A stretch of DNA of 56,100 bases, taken from the NCBI RefSeq assembly GCF_000717995.1, contig NZ_JODM01000038.1, positions 1-56,100 of the forward strand, read 5' to 3'. The position numbers and the translations under genes are program-made. This stretch comes from Streptomyces violaceorubidus. Its GTDB lineage: Bacteria > Actinomycetota > Actinomycetes > Streptomycetales > Streptomycetaceae. Shown here piece by piece: positions 26,815 to 34,958 of the stretch (position 1 is the first letter of the stretch; each line of letters opens with the position of its first letter). The notes below the pieces were generated by a model. That model made no database searches. It was not told the DNA's origin and saw only the letters and a list, made by a program, of their open reading frames with translations.

Positions 26815-27009
26815 ATGTTCTGGCCGATGTTCGCGGTTGCCGTGGGTTTCCTGGGTCTTGCCGTCCTCGCGGTGTTCGCCGTGAAGGTGTTCGTCGAGGC
26901 CGAGCGCCTCGGCCGGCAGGTGACGGACTCCGCCCGCCGGATCAGCCGGGCCGCGGAGGACCTGGAGCGCGCGACCGAGAATGCCGCACGTGCCGTGGAC
27001 GCCTTGTGA
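26815..27009 (+). CDS. Small membrane protein (64 residues), function unknown
   Basis: One N-terminal transmembrane helix (MFWPMFAVAVGFLGLAVLAVFAV split, residues 1-23) followed by a charged amphipathic or coiled-coil segment (EAERLGRQVTDSARRISRAAEDLERATENAARAVDAL in its natural order over residues 27-64). This topology resembles TatA-like or DUF948-type small membrane proteins, although it has no TatA signature. ATG 26815 is preceded only by a -10 box. It stands 279 bases before tatA in the same direction. Confidence 0.7.
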   Translation: MFWPMFAVAVGFLGLAVLAVFAVKVFVEAERLGRQVTDSARRISRAAEDLERATENAARAVDAL

Positions 27010-27171
27010 ACGGGCCGCATCCGGCCGCGCGGTGACGCCGGTGCCCCGACGGACCGGTGTCCGTTACGTTTTGGGGCACTTCGCCCTGTCATATCACCGT
27101 CCCCGGGCGGTACGCTGCTGGTCGCGGCCAGGAAAACGAGGCCCGGTCGCGGACGGGAGTACGCACGGGGA

Positions 27172-27202
27172 TTGCCTCACGTTTACCCCTGAGCGTTACG
27201 AT
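27172..27202 (+). promoter_or_regulatory. Candidate tatA promoter
   Basis: TTGCCT (27172-27177), 19 bases, TACGAT (27197-27202). A perfect 14-bp palindrome CGGACATATGTCCG (27223-27236) lies downstream in the leader and may be an operator. The tatA start is at 27289. Confidence 0.4.
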
Positions 27203-27288
27203 CGCTGCACAAGACGATCGATCGGACATATGTCCGGCCGGTCGGACAGCACCCCCACCCAGCCGCCTCGGTGAGAAGGTAAAGACTT

Positions 27289-27576
27289 ATGTTCGGAAGG
27301 CTCGGAGCCCCCGAGATCATTCTCATCCTCGTCGTCATCATCCTGCTGTTCGGCGCGAAGAAGCTTCCGGACATGGCGCGGTCGCTCGGAAAGTCCGCGC
27401 GCATCCTCAAGAGCGAGGCCAAGGCGATGAAGAGCGAGGGCAAGTCCGACGACGCCGCCCCCGCCGACCCGCCCACCCCGGAGCAGTCCGCGGCGCAGCG
27501 CACCATCCAGGCCGCCCCCGGCGACGTGACCAGCTCCCGGCCGGTCACCGAGCCGACGGACACGACCAAGCGCTGA
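27289..27576 (+). CDS. tatA: Twin-arginine translocase subunit TatA
   Basis: Pore-forming subunit of the Tat pathway for folded proteins. The 95-residue protein has one short N-terminal membrane helix ([21 protein letters not shown], split around residues 8-28) with the conserved FG hinge and the amphipathic helix [17 protein letters not shown] Lys/Ser/Asp then Pro/Thr-rich cytosolic tail follows. ATG 27289 is preceded by GAGAAGG. It is directly upstream of tatC (47 bases). The actinobacterial order pafB-pafC-tatA-tatC-helY is kept. Confidence 0.95.
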   Translation: MFGRLGAPEIILILVVIILLFGAKKLPDMARSLGKSARILKSEAKAMKSEGKSDDAAPADPPTPEQSAAQRTIQAAPGDVTSSRPVTEPTDTTKR

Positions 27577-27623
27577 CGCAGGGCCGGTGACCTCCGGCCC
27601 GCCGCACGAGATGGGAACGTGGG

Positions 27624-28574
27624 TTGCTGAAGTCTGCCCGCAACAAGGAGAAGGATCCCGAGGGGCGGATGCCGCTCGCGGAGCACCTTCGTGAGCTTCG
27701 CAACCGGCTCGCGAAGGCGCTGCTGGCCATCGTCGTCGTCACGGTGGTCGCCGCCTTCTTCTATCAGGAGATCATCAACTTCCTCACCGAGCCGATCCTC
27801 GAGTCGGTCGGCTGTGAGAAGTCGTTCGGCGAGCTGGCCAAGGCGACGGCCGGCTCGGAGCCGTGCGCGCAGATCACCATCAACGGTCTGCTCGGCCCCT
27901 TCACCCTGGCTCTGAAGGTCTCCCTGACCGCGGGTGTCGTGCTGGCCTCGCCGGTCTGGCTCTACCAGCTGTGGGCGTTCGTCGCCCCGGGTCTGCACAA
28001 GAACGAGAAGAAGTACGCCTACGCGTTCGTCGCCACCGGCGCTCCGCTGTTCCTCATCGGCGCCTACTTCGCCTACGCGGTGCTGCCCACCTCGGCGAAG
28101 GTGCTCATCGACTTCACCCCGAGCGACGTCGACAACCTGTTGCCGCTGGACGAGCTGCTCGACCTCGTCACCCGCCTGGTGCTCGTCTTCGGGCTCTCCT
28201 TCGAGTTGCCCCTGCTCCTGGTCATGCTCAACCTCACCGGCATACTGACGGGCAAGCGGATGCTCGGCTGGTGGCGCGGGATGATCCTGGGCATCACGCT
28301 GTTCGCGGCCATCGCCACGCCCAGCACCGACCCGCTGACCATGCTCCTGCTGGCCGGACCGATCTGGGTCCTGTACTTCGCCGCGGTCGTCTTCTCCCTG
28401 GTGAACGACCGCCGCAAGACCCGTCGCGAGGCCCTGGAGCCGGACGACGACGAGGCCTCCGACCTGGACCTCACCCCCGAGGACATCGGCGAGGTCGAGC
28501 CCGTGACCACCGCCCGTGCCCTGCCCGAGCAGGCCACGAAGGACCGGGTCAACGGCTACGACGACGTGACCTGA
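27624..28574 (+). CDS. tatC: Twin-arginine translocase subunit TatC
   Basis: Receptor for Tat signal peptides, 316 residues with six membrane helices. The conserved cytosolic N-terminus (MPLAEHLRELRNRLAKALLAI, in two parts from residue 16) is present. The periplasmic/membrane block GLHKNEKKYAYAF and FGLSFELPLLLVMLNLTGI contain the typical Glu residues. The C-terminal tail (about 255-316) is acidic. The start is a rare TTG at 27624: it keeps the positively charged N-terminal extension seen in Streptomyces. An alternative ATG at codon 16 would remove it. Confidence 0.95.
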   Translation: MLKSARNKEKDPEGRMPLAEHLRELRNRLAKALLAIVVVTVVAAFFYQEIINFLTEPILESVGCEKSFGELAKATAGSEPCAQITINGLLGPFTLALKVSLTAGVVLASPVWLYQLWAFVAPGLHKNEKKYAYAFVATGAPLFLIGAYFAYAVLPTSAKVLIDFTPSDVDNLLPLDELLDLVTRLVLVFGLSFELPLLLVMLNLTGILTGKRMLGWWRGMILGITLFAAIATPSTDPLTMLLLAGPIWVLYFAAVVFSLVNDRRKTRREALEPDDDEASDLDLTPEDIGEVEPVTTARALPEQATKDRVNGYDDVT

Positions 28575-28654
28575 GAGACCGCCGGGGCGGTGACGGCAGG
28601 CGTCGCCGCCCCCACGGAGCTCCCGCACGGCCGATCCCGATAATGATCGTCCGG

Positions 28655-28677
28655 TTGTCAGTGCGGGCCGGTACGCT
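28655..28677 (+). promoter_or_regulatory. PafBC/RecA-NDp-type DNA-damage promoter of helY
   Basis: TTGTCAGTG (28655-28663), exactly 8 bases (28664-28671), TACGCT (28672-28677), then 10 bases to ATG 28688. This is an exact match to the mycobacterial PafBC promoter consensus TTGTCRGTG-N8-TAnnnT, in the intergenic region, on the coding strand, at promoter distance. Confidence 0.85.
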
Positions 28678-28687
28678 CGAAAGCACG

Positions 28688-31495
28688 ATGACAGAGGATC
28701 TCTCACCGGCCGAGCGGTACGCGGCAGCCCGTCAGCGCGCTGTCGAGCAGGCCACCGCGCTCGCCACCTTCCGCGAGATGTACGACTTCGGCCTCGACCC
28801 CTTCCAGATCGAGGCCTGTCAGGCGCTCGAAGCGGGCAAGGGCGTGCTGGTGGCGGCGCCCACCGGCTCCGGCAAGACGATCGTCGGCGAGTTCGCCGTC
28901 CACCTCGCCCTCCAGCAGGGCAGGAAGTGCTTCTACACGACCCCCATCAAGGCCCTGTCGAACCAGAAGTACGCCGACCTGTGCCGCCGCTACGGCACCG
29001 ACAAGGTGGGCCTGCTCACCGGCGACAACAGCGTGAACTCGGACGCCCCGGTGGTCGTGATGACCACCGAGGTCCTGCGGAACATGCTGTACGCGGGCTC
29101 GCGGACCCTCGTCGGCCTGGGGCACGTGGTCATGGACGAGGTGCACTACCTCTCCGACCGGTTCCGCGGCGCCGTGTGGGAGGAAGTGATCATCCACCTC
29201 CCCGAGTCCGTGACCCTCGTGTCACTCTCGGCGACCGTGTCGAACGCGGAGGAGTTCGGCGACTGGCTCGACACCGTGCGCGGCGACACCCAGGTGATCG
29301 TCTCCGAGCACCGGCCCGTGCCGCTGTTCCAGCACGTGCTGGCCGGGCGCCGGATGTACGACCTGTTCGAGGAGGCCGAGGGCCACAAGAAGGCCGTCAA
29401 CCCCGACCTCACCCGGATGGCGCGCCTGGAGGCGAGCCGCCCGTCCTACCAGGACCGCAGGCGCGGCCGGGCCATGAAGGAGGCCGACCGGGAGCGGGAG
29501 CGCAGAGCGCGCTCGCGGGTGTGGACGCCCAGCCGGCCCGAGGTCATCGAGCGGCTGGACTCCGAGGGGCTGCTGCCCGCGATCACCTTCATCTTCAGCC
29601 GGGCCGGCTGCGAGGCCGCCGTCCAGCAGTGCCTGTTCGCGGGCCTCAGGCTCAACGACGAGGACGCCCGGGAGCAGGTGCGGGCCCTGGTCGAGGAGCG
29701 CACCGCGTCCATCCCCCGCGAGGACCTGCACGTCCTCGGCTACTACGAGTGGCTGGAAGGGCTGGAGCGCGGCATCGCCGCCCACCACGCGGGCATGCTG
29801 CCCACCTTCAAGGAGGTCGTCGAGGAGCTGTTCGTCCGCGGTCTCGTGAAGGCCGTCTTCGCCACCGAGACTCTCGCCCTCGGCATCAACATGCCCGCCC
29901 GCTCGGTCGTGCTGGAGAAGCTCGTCAAGTGGAACGGCGAGCAGCACGCCGACATCACCCCCGGCGAGTTCACCCAGCTCACCGGCCGGGCCGGGCGGCG
30001 CGGCATCGACGTCGAGGGCCACGCCGTGGTGCTGTGGCAGCGCGCGATGAACCCCGAGCACCTCGCCGGACTGGCCGGCACCCGCACGTACCCGCTGCGC
30101 TCCAGCTTCAAGCCGTCGTACAACATGGCGGTCAACCTGGTGGAGCAGTTCGGCCGGCACCGCTCGCGGGAGCTGCTGGAGACGTCCTTCGCGCAGTTCC
30201 AGGCGGACAAGTCGGTCGTCGGCATCTCCCGCCAGGTGCAGCGCAACGAGGAGGGGCTGGAGGGCTACAAGGCTTCCATGACCTGCCACCTCGGCGACTT
30301 CGACGAGTACGCCCGGCTGCGCCGCGAGCTGAAGGACCGGGAGCAGGAGCTGGCCCGGCAGGGCGCCAGCCAGCGGCGTGCCGAGGCCGCCGTGGCGCTG
30401 GAGAAGCTGAAGCCGGGCGACGTCATCCACGTGCCCACGGGCAAGTACGCGGGCCTCGCCCTGGTCCTCGACCCCGGGCTGCCCGCCGGGCGGTCCAACG
30501 GGCACCGCGGCTTCGACCACCACGACGGGCCTCGCCCCCTGGTGCTGACGGCGGAGCGGCAGGTCAAGCGGCTGGCGTCGATCGACTTCCCGGTGCCCGT
30601 CGAGGCGCTGGACCGCATGCGGATCCCCAAGGCCTTCAACCCGCGCTCGCCGCAGTCCCGGCGCGACCTGGCCTCCGCGCTGCGCACCAAGGCCGGGCAC
30701 ATCCCTCCGGAGCGGGCCCGCAAGAAGCGTGCCCAGGCCGCCGACGACCGGGAGATCGCCCGGCTGCGCAAGGCGATCCGCGCCCACCCCTGCCACGGCT
30801 GCGACGACCGCGAGGACCACGCCCGCTGGGCCGAGCGCTACCACCGGCTGATGCGCGACACCTCGCAGCTGGAGCGCAGGATCGAGGGCCGGACGAACAC
30901 CATCGCCCGCACCTTCGACCGGATCGTCGCGCTGCTGACCGAGCTGGACTACCTGCGCGGCGACGAGGTCACCGAGCACGGCAAGCGCCTGGCCCGGCTC
31001 TACGGCGAGCTGGACCTGCTCGCCAGCGAGTGCCTGCGCGAGGGCGTGTGGGAGGGGCTGTCCCCGGCCGAGCTGGCCGCCTGTGTCTCGGCGCTGGTCT
31101 TCGAGTCGCGGGCCGCCGACGACGCGACGGCGCCGAAGGTGCCCTCGGGCAGGGCGAAGGCCGCGCTCGGTGAGACGGTCCGCATCTGGGGACGCCTCGA
31201 CGCCCTGGAGGAGGACTTCCGGATCAGCCAGACCGAGGGGGTCGGCCAGCGCGAGCCCGATCTGGGCTTCGCCTGGGCGGCGTACATGTGGGCCTCCGGC
31301 AAGGGCCTCGACGAGGTGCTGCGCGAGGTCGAGATGCCGGCCGGCGACTTCGTGCGCTGGTGCAAGCAGGTCATCGACGTCCTCGGCCAGATCTCGGCCG
31401 CCGCGCCCGGCTCGGGATCCACCGTGCCGAAGAACGCGCGCAAGGCGGTCGACGAACTGCTGCGCGGGGTGGTCGCCTACTCGTCCGTGGGCTGA
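28688..31495 (+). CDS. helY: HelY, Ski2/Mtr4-type superfamily 2 helicase
   Basis: ATP-dependent RNA/DNA helicase of 935 residues. Motif I is A57-PTGSGKT64, motif Ia TTPIKALSNQKY, motif II D150-EVH153, motif III LSATVSN, then the RecA2 domain with TETLALGINMPA (motif V) and QLTGRAGRRG (motif VI). The C-terminal half (after about residue 480) carries the coiled-coil and winged regions of Ski2-like enzymes with a CHGC..(D)HA segment near residue 700. ATG 28688 lies 10 bases from a PafBC-type -10 box, so the leader is very short. A tight terminator follows the stop codon. In mycobacteria the gene also follows tatC. Confidence 0.93.
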   Translation: MTEDLSPAERYAAARQRAVEQATALATFREMYDFGLDPFQIEACQALEAGKGVLVAAPTGSGKTIVGEFAVHLALQQGRKCFYTTPIKALSNQKYADLCRRYGTDKVGLLTGDNSVNSDAPVVVMTTEVLRNMLYAGSRTLVGLGHVVMDEVHYLSDRFRGAVWEEVIIHLPESVTLVSLSATVSNAEEFGDWLDTVRGDTQVIVSEHRPVPLFQHVLAGRRMYDLFEEAEGHKKAVNPDLTRMARLEASRPSYQDRRRGRAMKEADRERERRARSRVWTPSRPEVIERLDSEGLLPAITFIFSRAGCEAAVQQCLFAGLRLNDEDAREQVRALVEERTASIPREDLHVLGYYEWLEGLERGIAAHHAGMLPTFKEVVEELFVRGLVKAVFATETLALGINMPARSVVLEKLVKWNGEQHADITPGEFTQLTGRAGRRGIDVEGHAVVLWQRAMNPEHLAGLAGTRTYPLRSSFKPSYNMAVNLVEQFGRHRSRELLETSFAQFQADKSVVGISRQVQRNEEGLEGYKASMTCHLGDFDEYARLRRELKDREQELARQGASQRRAEAAVALEKLKPGDVIHVPTGKYAGLALVLDPGLPAGRSNGHRGFDHHDGPRPLVLTAERQVKRLASIDFPVPVEALDRMRIPKAFNPRSPQSRRDLASALRTKAGHIPPERARKKRAQAADDREIARLRKAIRAHPCHGCDDREDHARWAERYHRLMRDTSQLERRIEGRTNTIARTFDRIVALLTELDYLRGDEVTEHGKRLARLYGELDLLASECLREGVWEGLSPAELAACVSALVFESRAADDATAPKVPSGRAKAALGETVRIWGRLDALEEDFRISQTEGVGQREPDLGFAWAAYMWASGKGLDEVLREVEMPAGDFVRWCKQVIDVLGQISAAAPGSGSTVPKNARKAVDELLRGVVAYSSVG

Positions 31496-31855
31496 CCCCC
31501 ACCCCAGCGAAGGCCCGGCGATACCGCCGGGCCTTCGCGCGTTCCACCGGCCGCGGTGCCTCTTCCCCCCCATCACAGTGAGTGAGGTTGGAGTGCACAG
31601 GGGGCATTACTCCATGTGTTCGAACGACTCCTCGGTGTGCAAATGGGTCCGACCCTACTCCAGTCCCCGCGCCCGTTTCAGGCGGTTGCCGAATATGACA
31701 CGGCGATGATCCCCCCGGACTAAGCTCGCCCGCAGCGCACCGAGTTGAGGTGTATTCGCGCGCTTGTTCCCAATGCGCCGAAGATCCCGACAACTCCCAG
31801 ACATACCCCGCCGCAAGCTCCCCCATCCCAGCCGATTCGTTTTCAGAGGGCCTAC
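31496..31855. other. 360-bp intergenic region between helY and the conservon
   Basis: It holds the helY terminator and then about 300 bases without a supported gene. The sequence is less GC-rich than the rest (for example TGTGTTCGAACGACTCC and GAATATGACACGG around 31614-31705). A -10-like TAAGCT near 31721 is the best promoter element for cvnA. I see no defined operator. Confidence 0.4.
31507..31538 (+). terminator. Perfect 14-bp terminator hairpin after helY
   Basis: GCGAAGGCCCGGCG pairs with CGCCGGGCCTTCGC around the tetraloop ATAC, 11 bases after the stop codon. Confidence 0.85.
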
Positions 31856-33481
31856 ATGGTGAGTGTTGATTCCCCTCCAGGTCGCCGTGAACTTCCCTAC
31901 GCGCGAACACTGTTGCTGCCGGCCATACTGATGGCCGCGGCCACCGGGGCCGCCGTCGCCCTCGTGACGGAACCGGCCCGGCTCGCCGTCGGCCTGTGCG
32001 GTGCCCTCGCCACCGTCCTGGTGATCGTCGCGGGCGCCGAAGCGGTGCGCCGCGGCCGAACGCTGAGGGCCCTGCGCGCCGAGCACGCCCGTCACACCGC
32101 GTATCTGGACCACCGGGCCGCGAGCCACCACGAGGAGATGGTCCGCCTCGGCGCCGACGTCATCCCGAACGTCCTGCGGCACATGCGCCGGGGCGCCACG
32201 CCCCGCGAGATCATGAACCGGCTCGGCGAGGTGGACCCCAGCTACGCCGAACTCGGCGAGCCCCAGCGCAAGCTGGTCCGCATGGTCTGCGAGATCGTCG
32301 ACCACGAGGACGCCATGCGCGAGTCCGCCGAGCGCTCCTTCGTCGACATCGCCCGCCGTGTCCAGGCGATCGTCCACCAGCAGCAGAAGGAACTCCGCGA
32401 GATGGAGGAGGACCACGGGCGCAACCCCGAGGTCTTCGACGACCTCCTGCGCATCGACCACGGCACCTCGCTGATCGGCCGCCTCGCCGACTCCATCTCC
32501 GTGATCGGCGGCGGCCGGCCCGGTCGCCAGTGGCCCGAGCCGGTCGCCCTGTACAGCGTGCTGCGCGGCGCGATGTCCCGGATCCTGGAATACCGCCGGA
32601 TCAATCTGGCCTCCATCGCCAAGGTCAACATCAAGGGCACCGCCGTCGAGCCGGTCATCCACGCCGCGGCCGAACTCCTCGACAACGCCACCCGCTACTC
32701 GCCGCCCGCGGCCAAGGTGCACGTCACCGCGACCGAGGTGCAGAGCGGTGTGTGCATCGAGATCGAGGACGCCGGCGTCAGCCTCAGCGAGGAGTCCCGC
32801 GCCCGCATCGAGGGCCTGCTCGAACAGGCCAAGCGCGGCACCGACGTGCAGGACCTCGCCCACCATCCGCGCCTGGGCCTGTCCGTGGTCGGCCGGCTGT
32901 GCACCCAGTTCGGCATGGACGTCTCGCTGCGCGCCTCCGCGTACGGCGGTGTCCGCGCCATCCTCATCGTGCCCAGCAAGATGATGACCACCGAACCGGG
33001 CGTCGGCCTCGCCCACGGCATCGGAGCCACCTCGATCCCCACCCCCGGCCCCGACGCCCTGCCCGGCCCGGAGCGCAAGCCCAAGAAGCGCCGCCCCACC
33101 AGCCCGCGGATCCCCGCCACGGTCTCCCTGGAGGACGACGTCCCCGAGGTGACCGAGTGGACGGCCGGCGGACTCCCGCAGCGCCGCAGCCGGGTCAAGA
33201 TGCCGCTCAGCCAGCGCCTCGCCGAGCAGGCGGCATGGGAGCGCGAGGACGCCGAACGCGAGGCCCGCCAGGCCGCCGAGCGCGCCCGCAGGGGCATCCC
33301 GGCGCCCACCGCGCCGGAGTCCGCGGAGGACAAGGACCAGGGCGGCCTCCCGCCGGGCCACTTCATCGGCGCTTTCTGGGAGGGGCTCAAGCAGCACCCG
33401 GGCAGCGCCCAGGCCCACCAGCAGTCCAGCAGCAGTGAGCCGGCCCACGCCCCGGCAGACGACGAGGGGAACCTCAAGTGA
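31856..33481 (+). CDS. cvnA9: Conservon CvnA: membrane sensor histidine-kinase-like protein (CvnA9/RarA type)
   Basis: 541-residue membrane protein of the conservon system. Two transmembrane helices (about 18-35 and 42-62) are followed by a coiled dimerisation region. An HATPase-like domain has N-box AAELLDNATRYSPP, a divergent G1 box (EIEDAGVSLSEES instead of DxGxG), and LGLSVVGRL as the G2 region. The C-terminal 140 residues are Pro/Arg/Glu-rich and probably disordered. In S. coelicolor the corresponding complex is membrane-bound and resembles a G-protein signalling unit. ATG 31856 is chosen as it directly precedes the first helix and AGAGGG. The stop overlaps cvnB by 4 bases. Assignment to conservon 9 is from remembered gene order. 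Confidence 0.92.
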   Translation: MVSVDSPPGRRELPYARTLLLPAILMAAATGAAVALVTEPARLAVGLCGALATVLVIVAGAEAVRRGRTLRALRAEHARHTAYLDHRAASHHEEMVRLGADVIPNVLRHMRRGATPREIMNRLGEVDPSYAELGEPQRKLVRMVCEIVDHEDAMRESAERSFVDIARRVQAIVHQQQKELREMEEDHGRNPEVFDDLLRIDHGTSLIGRLADSISVIGGGRPGRQWPEPVALYSVLRGAMSRILEYRRINLASIAKVNIKGTAVEPVIHAAAELLDNATRYSPPAAKVHVTATEVQSGVCIEIEDAGVSLSEESRARIEGLLEQAKRGTDVQDLAHHPRLGLSVVGRLCTQFGMDVSLRASAYGGVRAILIVPSKMMTTEPGVGLAHGIGATSIPTPGPDALPGPERKPKKRRPTSPRIPATVSLEDDVPEVTEWTAGGLPQRRSRVKMPLSQRLAEQAAWEREDAEREARQAAERARRGIPAPTAPESAEDKDQGGLPPGHFIGAFWEGLKQHPGSAQAHQQSSSSEPAHAPADDEGNLK

Positions 33482-33885
33482 TCGAGCAGCAAGGCAAGTT
33501 CGACTGGATGCTCCGGGACCTCTACGACGGCGTCCCGGGCATCGAGATGATCGTGGTGCTCTCCGCCGACGGCCTGCGCATCGCCCGCTACTCCGGGGAC
33601 CCGGACGCCGCCGACCGGGTCGCCGCCGCCTGCGCGGGCCTGCAGAGCCTGGCGAGCGCCGTCAGCCAGGAGATCCCCACCAGCGACGGCGACATGAAGA
33701 TGGTGCTCATCGAGATGAACGGCGGCTACTTCTACCTGATGGCCGCCGGCCCCAACGCCTATCTCGCCGTGCTCTCCGACGTCCGCTGCGAACCCGGCCG
33801 GATGGGCCTGAGCATGGCCGACCTGGTCGCCCGGATCGGCCCCCATCTGACCAGTCCCGCACGGCGCAACGGGCAGACCGTATGA
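33478..33885 (+). CDS. cvnB9: Conservon CvnB: roadblock/LC7-domain protein
   Basis: 135-residue protein made of one Roadblock/LC7 (MglB-like) domain: FDWMLRDLYDGVPGIEMIVVLSADGLRIA near the start, followed by the AAACAGLQSLASAVSQ helix and the MVLIEMNGGYFYLM strand. Members of this family regulate the small GTPase of the same conservon. GTG 33478 overlaps the cvnA stop (GTGA), and its own stop overlaps cvnC (ATGA). It is tightly coupled in a five-gene operon. Confidence 0.94.
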   Translation: MIEQQGKFDWMLRDLYDGVPGIEMIVVLSADGLRIARYSGDPDAADRVAAACAGLQSLASAVSQEIPTSDGDMKMVLIEMNGGYFYLMAAGPNAYLAVLSDVRCEPGRMGLSMADLVARIGPHLTSPARRNGQTV

Positions 33886-34298
33886 CTCCTCCCAGGCGCC
33901 AGAGGCGATCCCCCGGGCCGGACCGGCCCGCCGCGCCGTCCCCTCCCGGCGCGCCCGCCAAGGAGGGCGAGGCCCGCAACCCCGAGCGGCTCTTCGTCAT
34001 CGGCGGGGAGGGGGGCGGCGAACGCGCCGACATCGACCTCGTCACCCTGATCGTGGCCCGCGCCGACCCCCCGGTCTCCGCCACGCCGGAACAGGCCGCC
34101 CTGCTGCGGCTGTGCGCCGCCCCCCTGTCCGTGGCCGAGCTCTCGGCCTACCTGAGCCTGCCGTTCAGTGTGGTGACCGTGCTGCTCACCGACCTGCTGG
34201 CGTCGGAACTGGTGCAGGCCCGCGCGCCGATCGTCCGCCAGAAGGTCGCCGACCGAAACCTCCTCGAAGCGGTGATGCATGGACTTCAAAAGCTCTGA
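33882..34298 (+). CDS. cvnC9: Conservon CvnC: DUF742 protein
   Basis: 138-residue DUF742 protein with a basic, Pro-rich first 35 residues, then ERLFVIGGE. A winged-helix-like part follows (ATPEQAALLRLCAAPLSVAELSAYLSLPF..VTVLLTDLLASELVQARAP). Such proteins occur only as partners in conservons. ATG 33882 overlaps the cvnB stop by 4 bases, and its last 20 bases overlap the start of the GTPase gene. The biochemical role is unknown. Confidence 0.93.
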   Translation: MTPPRRQRRSPGPDRPAAPSPPGAPAKEGEARNPERLFVIGGEGGGERADIDLVTLIVARADPPVSATPEQAALLRLCAAPLSVAELSAYLSLPFSVVTVLLTDLLASELVQARAPIVRQKVADRNLLEAVMHGLQKL

Positions 34299-34899
34299 CA
34301 CGATCCCGGGCCCACGGACCGAGGACCGGCTGCCGCACACGGCCGAGGCCGCCGTGAAAATCGTCATCGTGGGCGGCTTCGGGGTCGGCAAGACCACCAT
34401 GGTCGGCTCGGTCAGCGAGATCAGACCGCTGACCACCGAGGAGACGATGACCCAGGCCGGCATCGGAGTCGACGACAACTACGGGTCGGCCTCCAAGACC
34501 GCCACCACCGTCGCCATGGACTTCGGCCGCATCAGCATCACCGACGAACTGGTGCTGTACCTGTTCGGCACGCCCGGCCAGGAGCGCTTCTGGTTCCTGT
34601 GGAACGGCCTGTTCGAGGGCGCCCTCGGCGCGGTCGTCCTGGTCGACACGCGGCGCCTGGAGGTCAGCTTCGACGTGATGGGCCGCCTGGAGGAGCGCGG
34701 CGTCCCCTTCGTCGTCGCCGTCAACACCTTCCCCGACGCGCCCCGTTACCCGGTCACGGAGCTGCGCACCGCGCTCGACCTGCCCGAGGAGATCCCCATC
34801 CTCGACTGCGACGTGCGGCGCCGGGCCTCCAGCCGGGACGTCCTGATGACCCTCATGCGCTTCCTGCACTCCCTCGCCATGAAGGGCGCGCTCACCTGA
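34279..34899 (+). CDS. cvnD9: Conservon CvnD: small Ras/MglA-like GTPase
   Basis: 206-residue small GTPase. The P-loop is G32-GFGVGKTT40, the switch II region is GTPGQERFWF, and the segment expected to hold NKxD reads VNTFPDA, so the canonical G4 lysine is absent. This may affect guanine specificity or reflect the family. In the conservon model it is the switch controlled by CvnA, CvnB and CvnC. ATG 34279 lies 20 bases inside cvnC. The P450 gene follows after 59 bases. Confidence 0.94.
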   Translation: MDFKSSDTIPGPRTEDRLPHTAEAAVKIVIVGGFGVGKTTMVGSVSEIRPLTTEETMTQAGIGVDDNYGSASKTATTVAMDFGRISITDELVLYLFGTPGQERFWFLWNGLFEGALGAVVLVDTRRLEVSFDVMGRLEERGVPFVVAVNTFPDAPRYPVTELRTALDLPEEIPILDCDVRRRASSRDVLMTLMRFLHSLAMKGALT

Positions 34900-34958
34900 C
34901 CCGCGAGCCCGCCCTCCCCCCTTTGACGTGACCACATCTTTTGTTGCGGAGCGAGACT

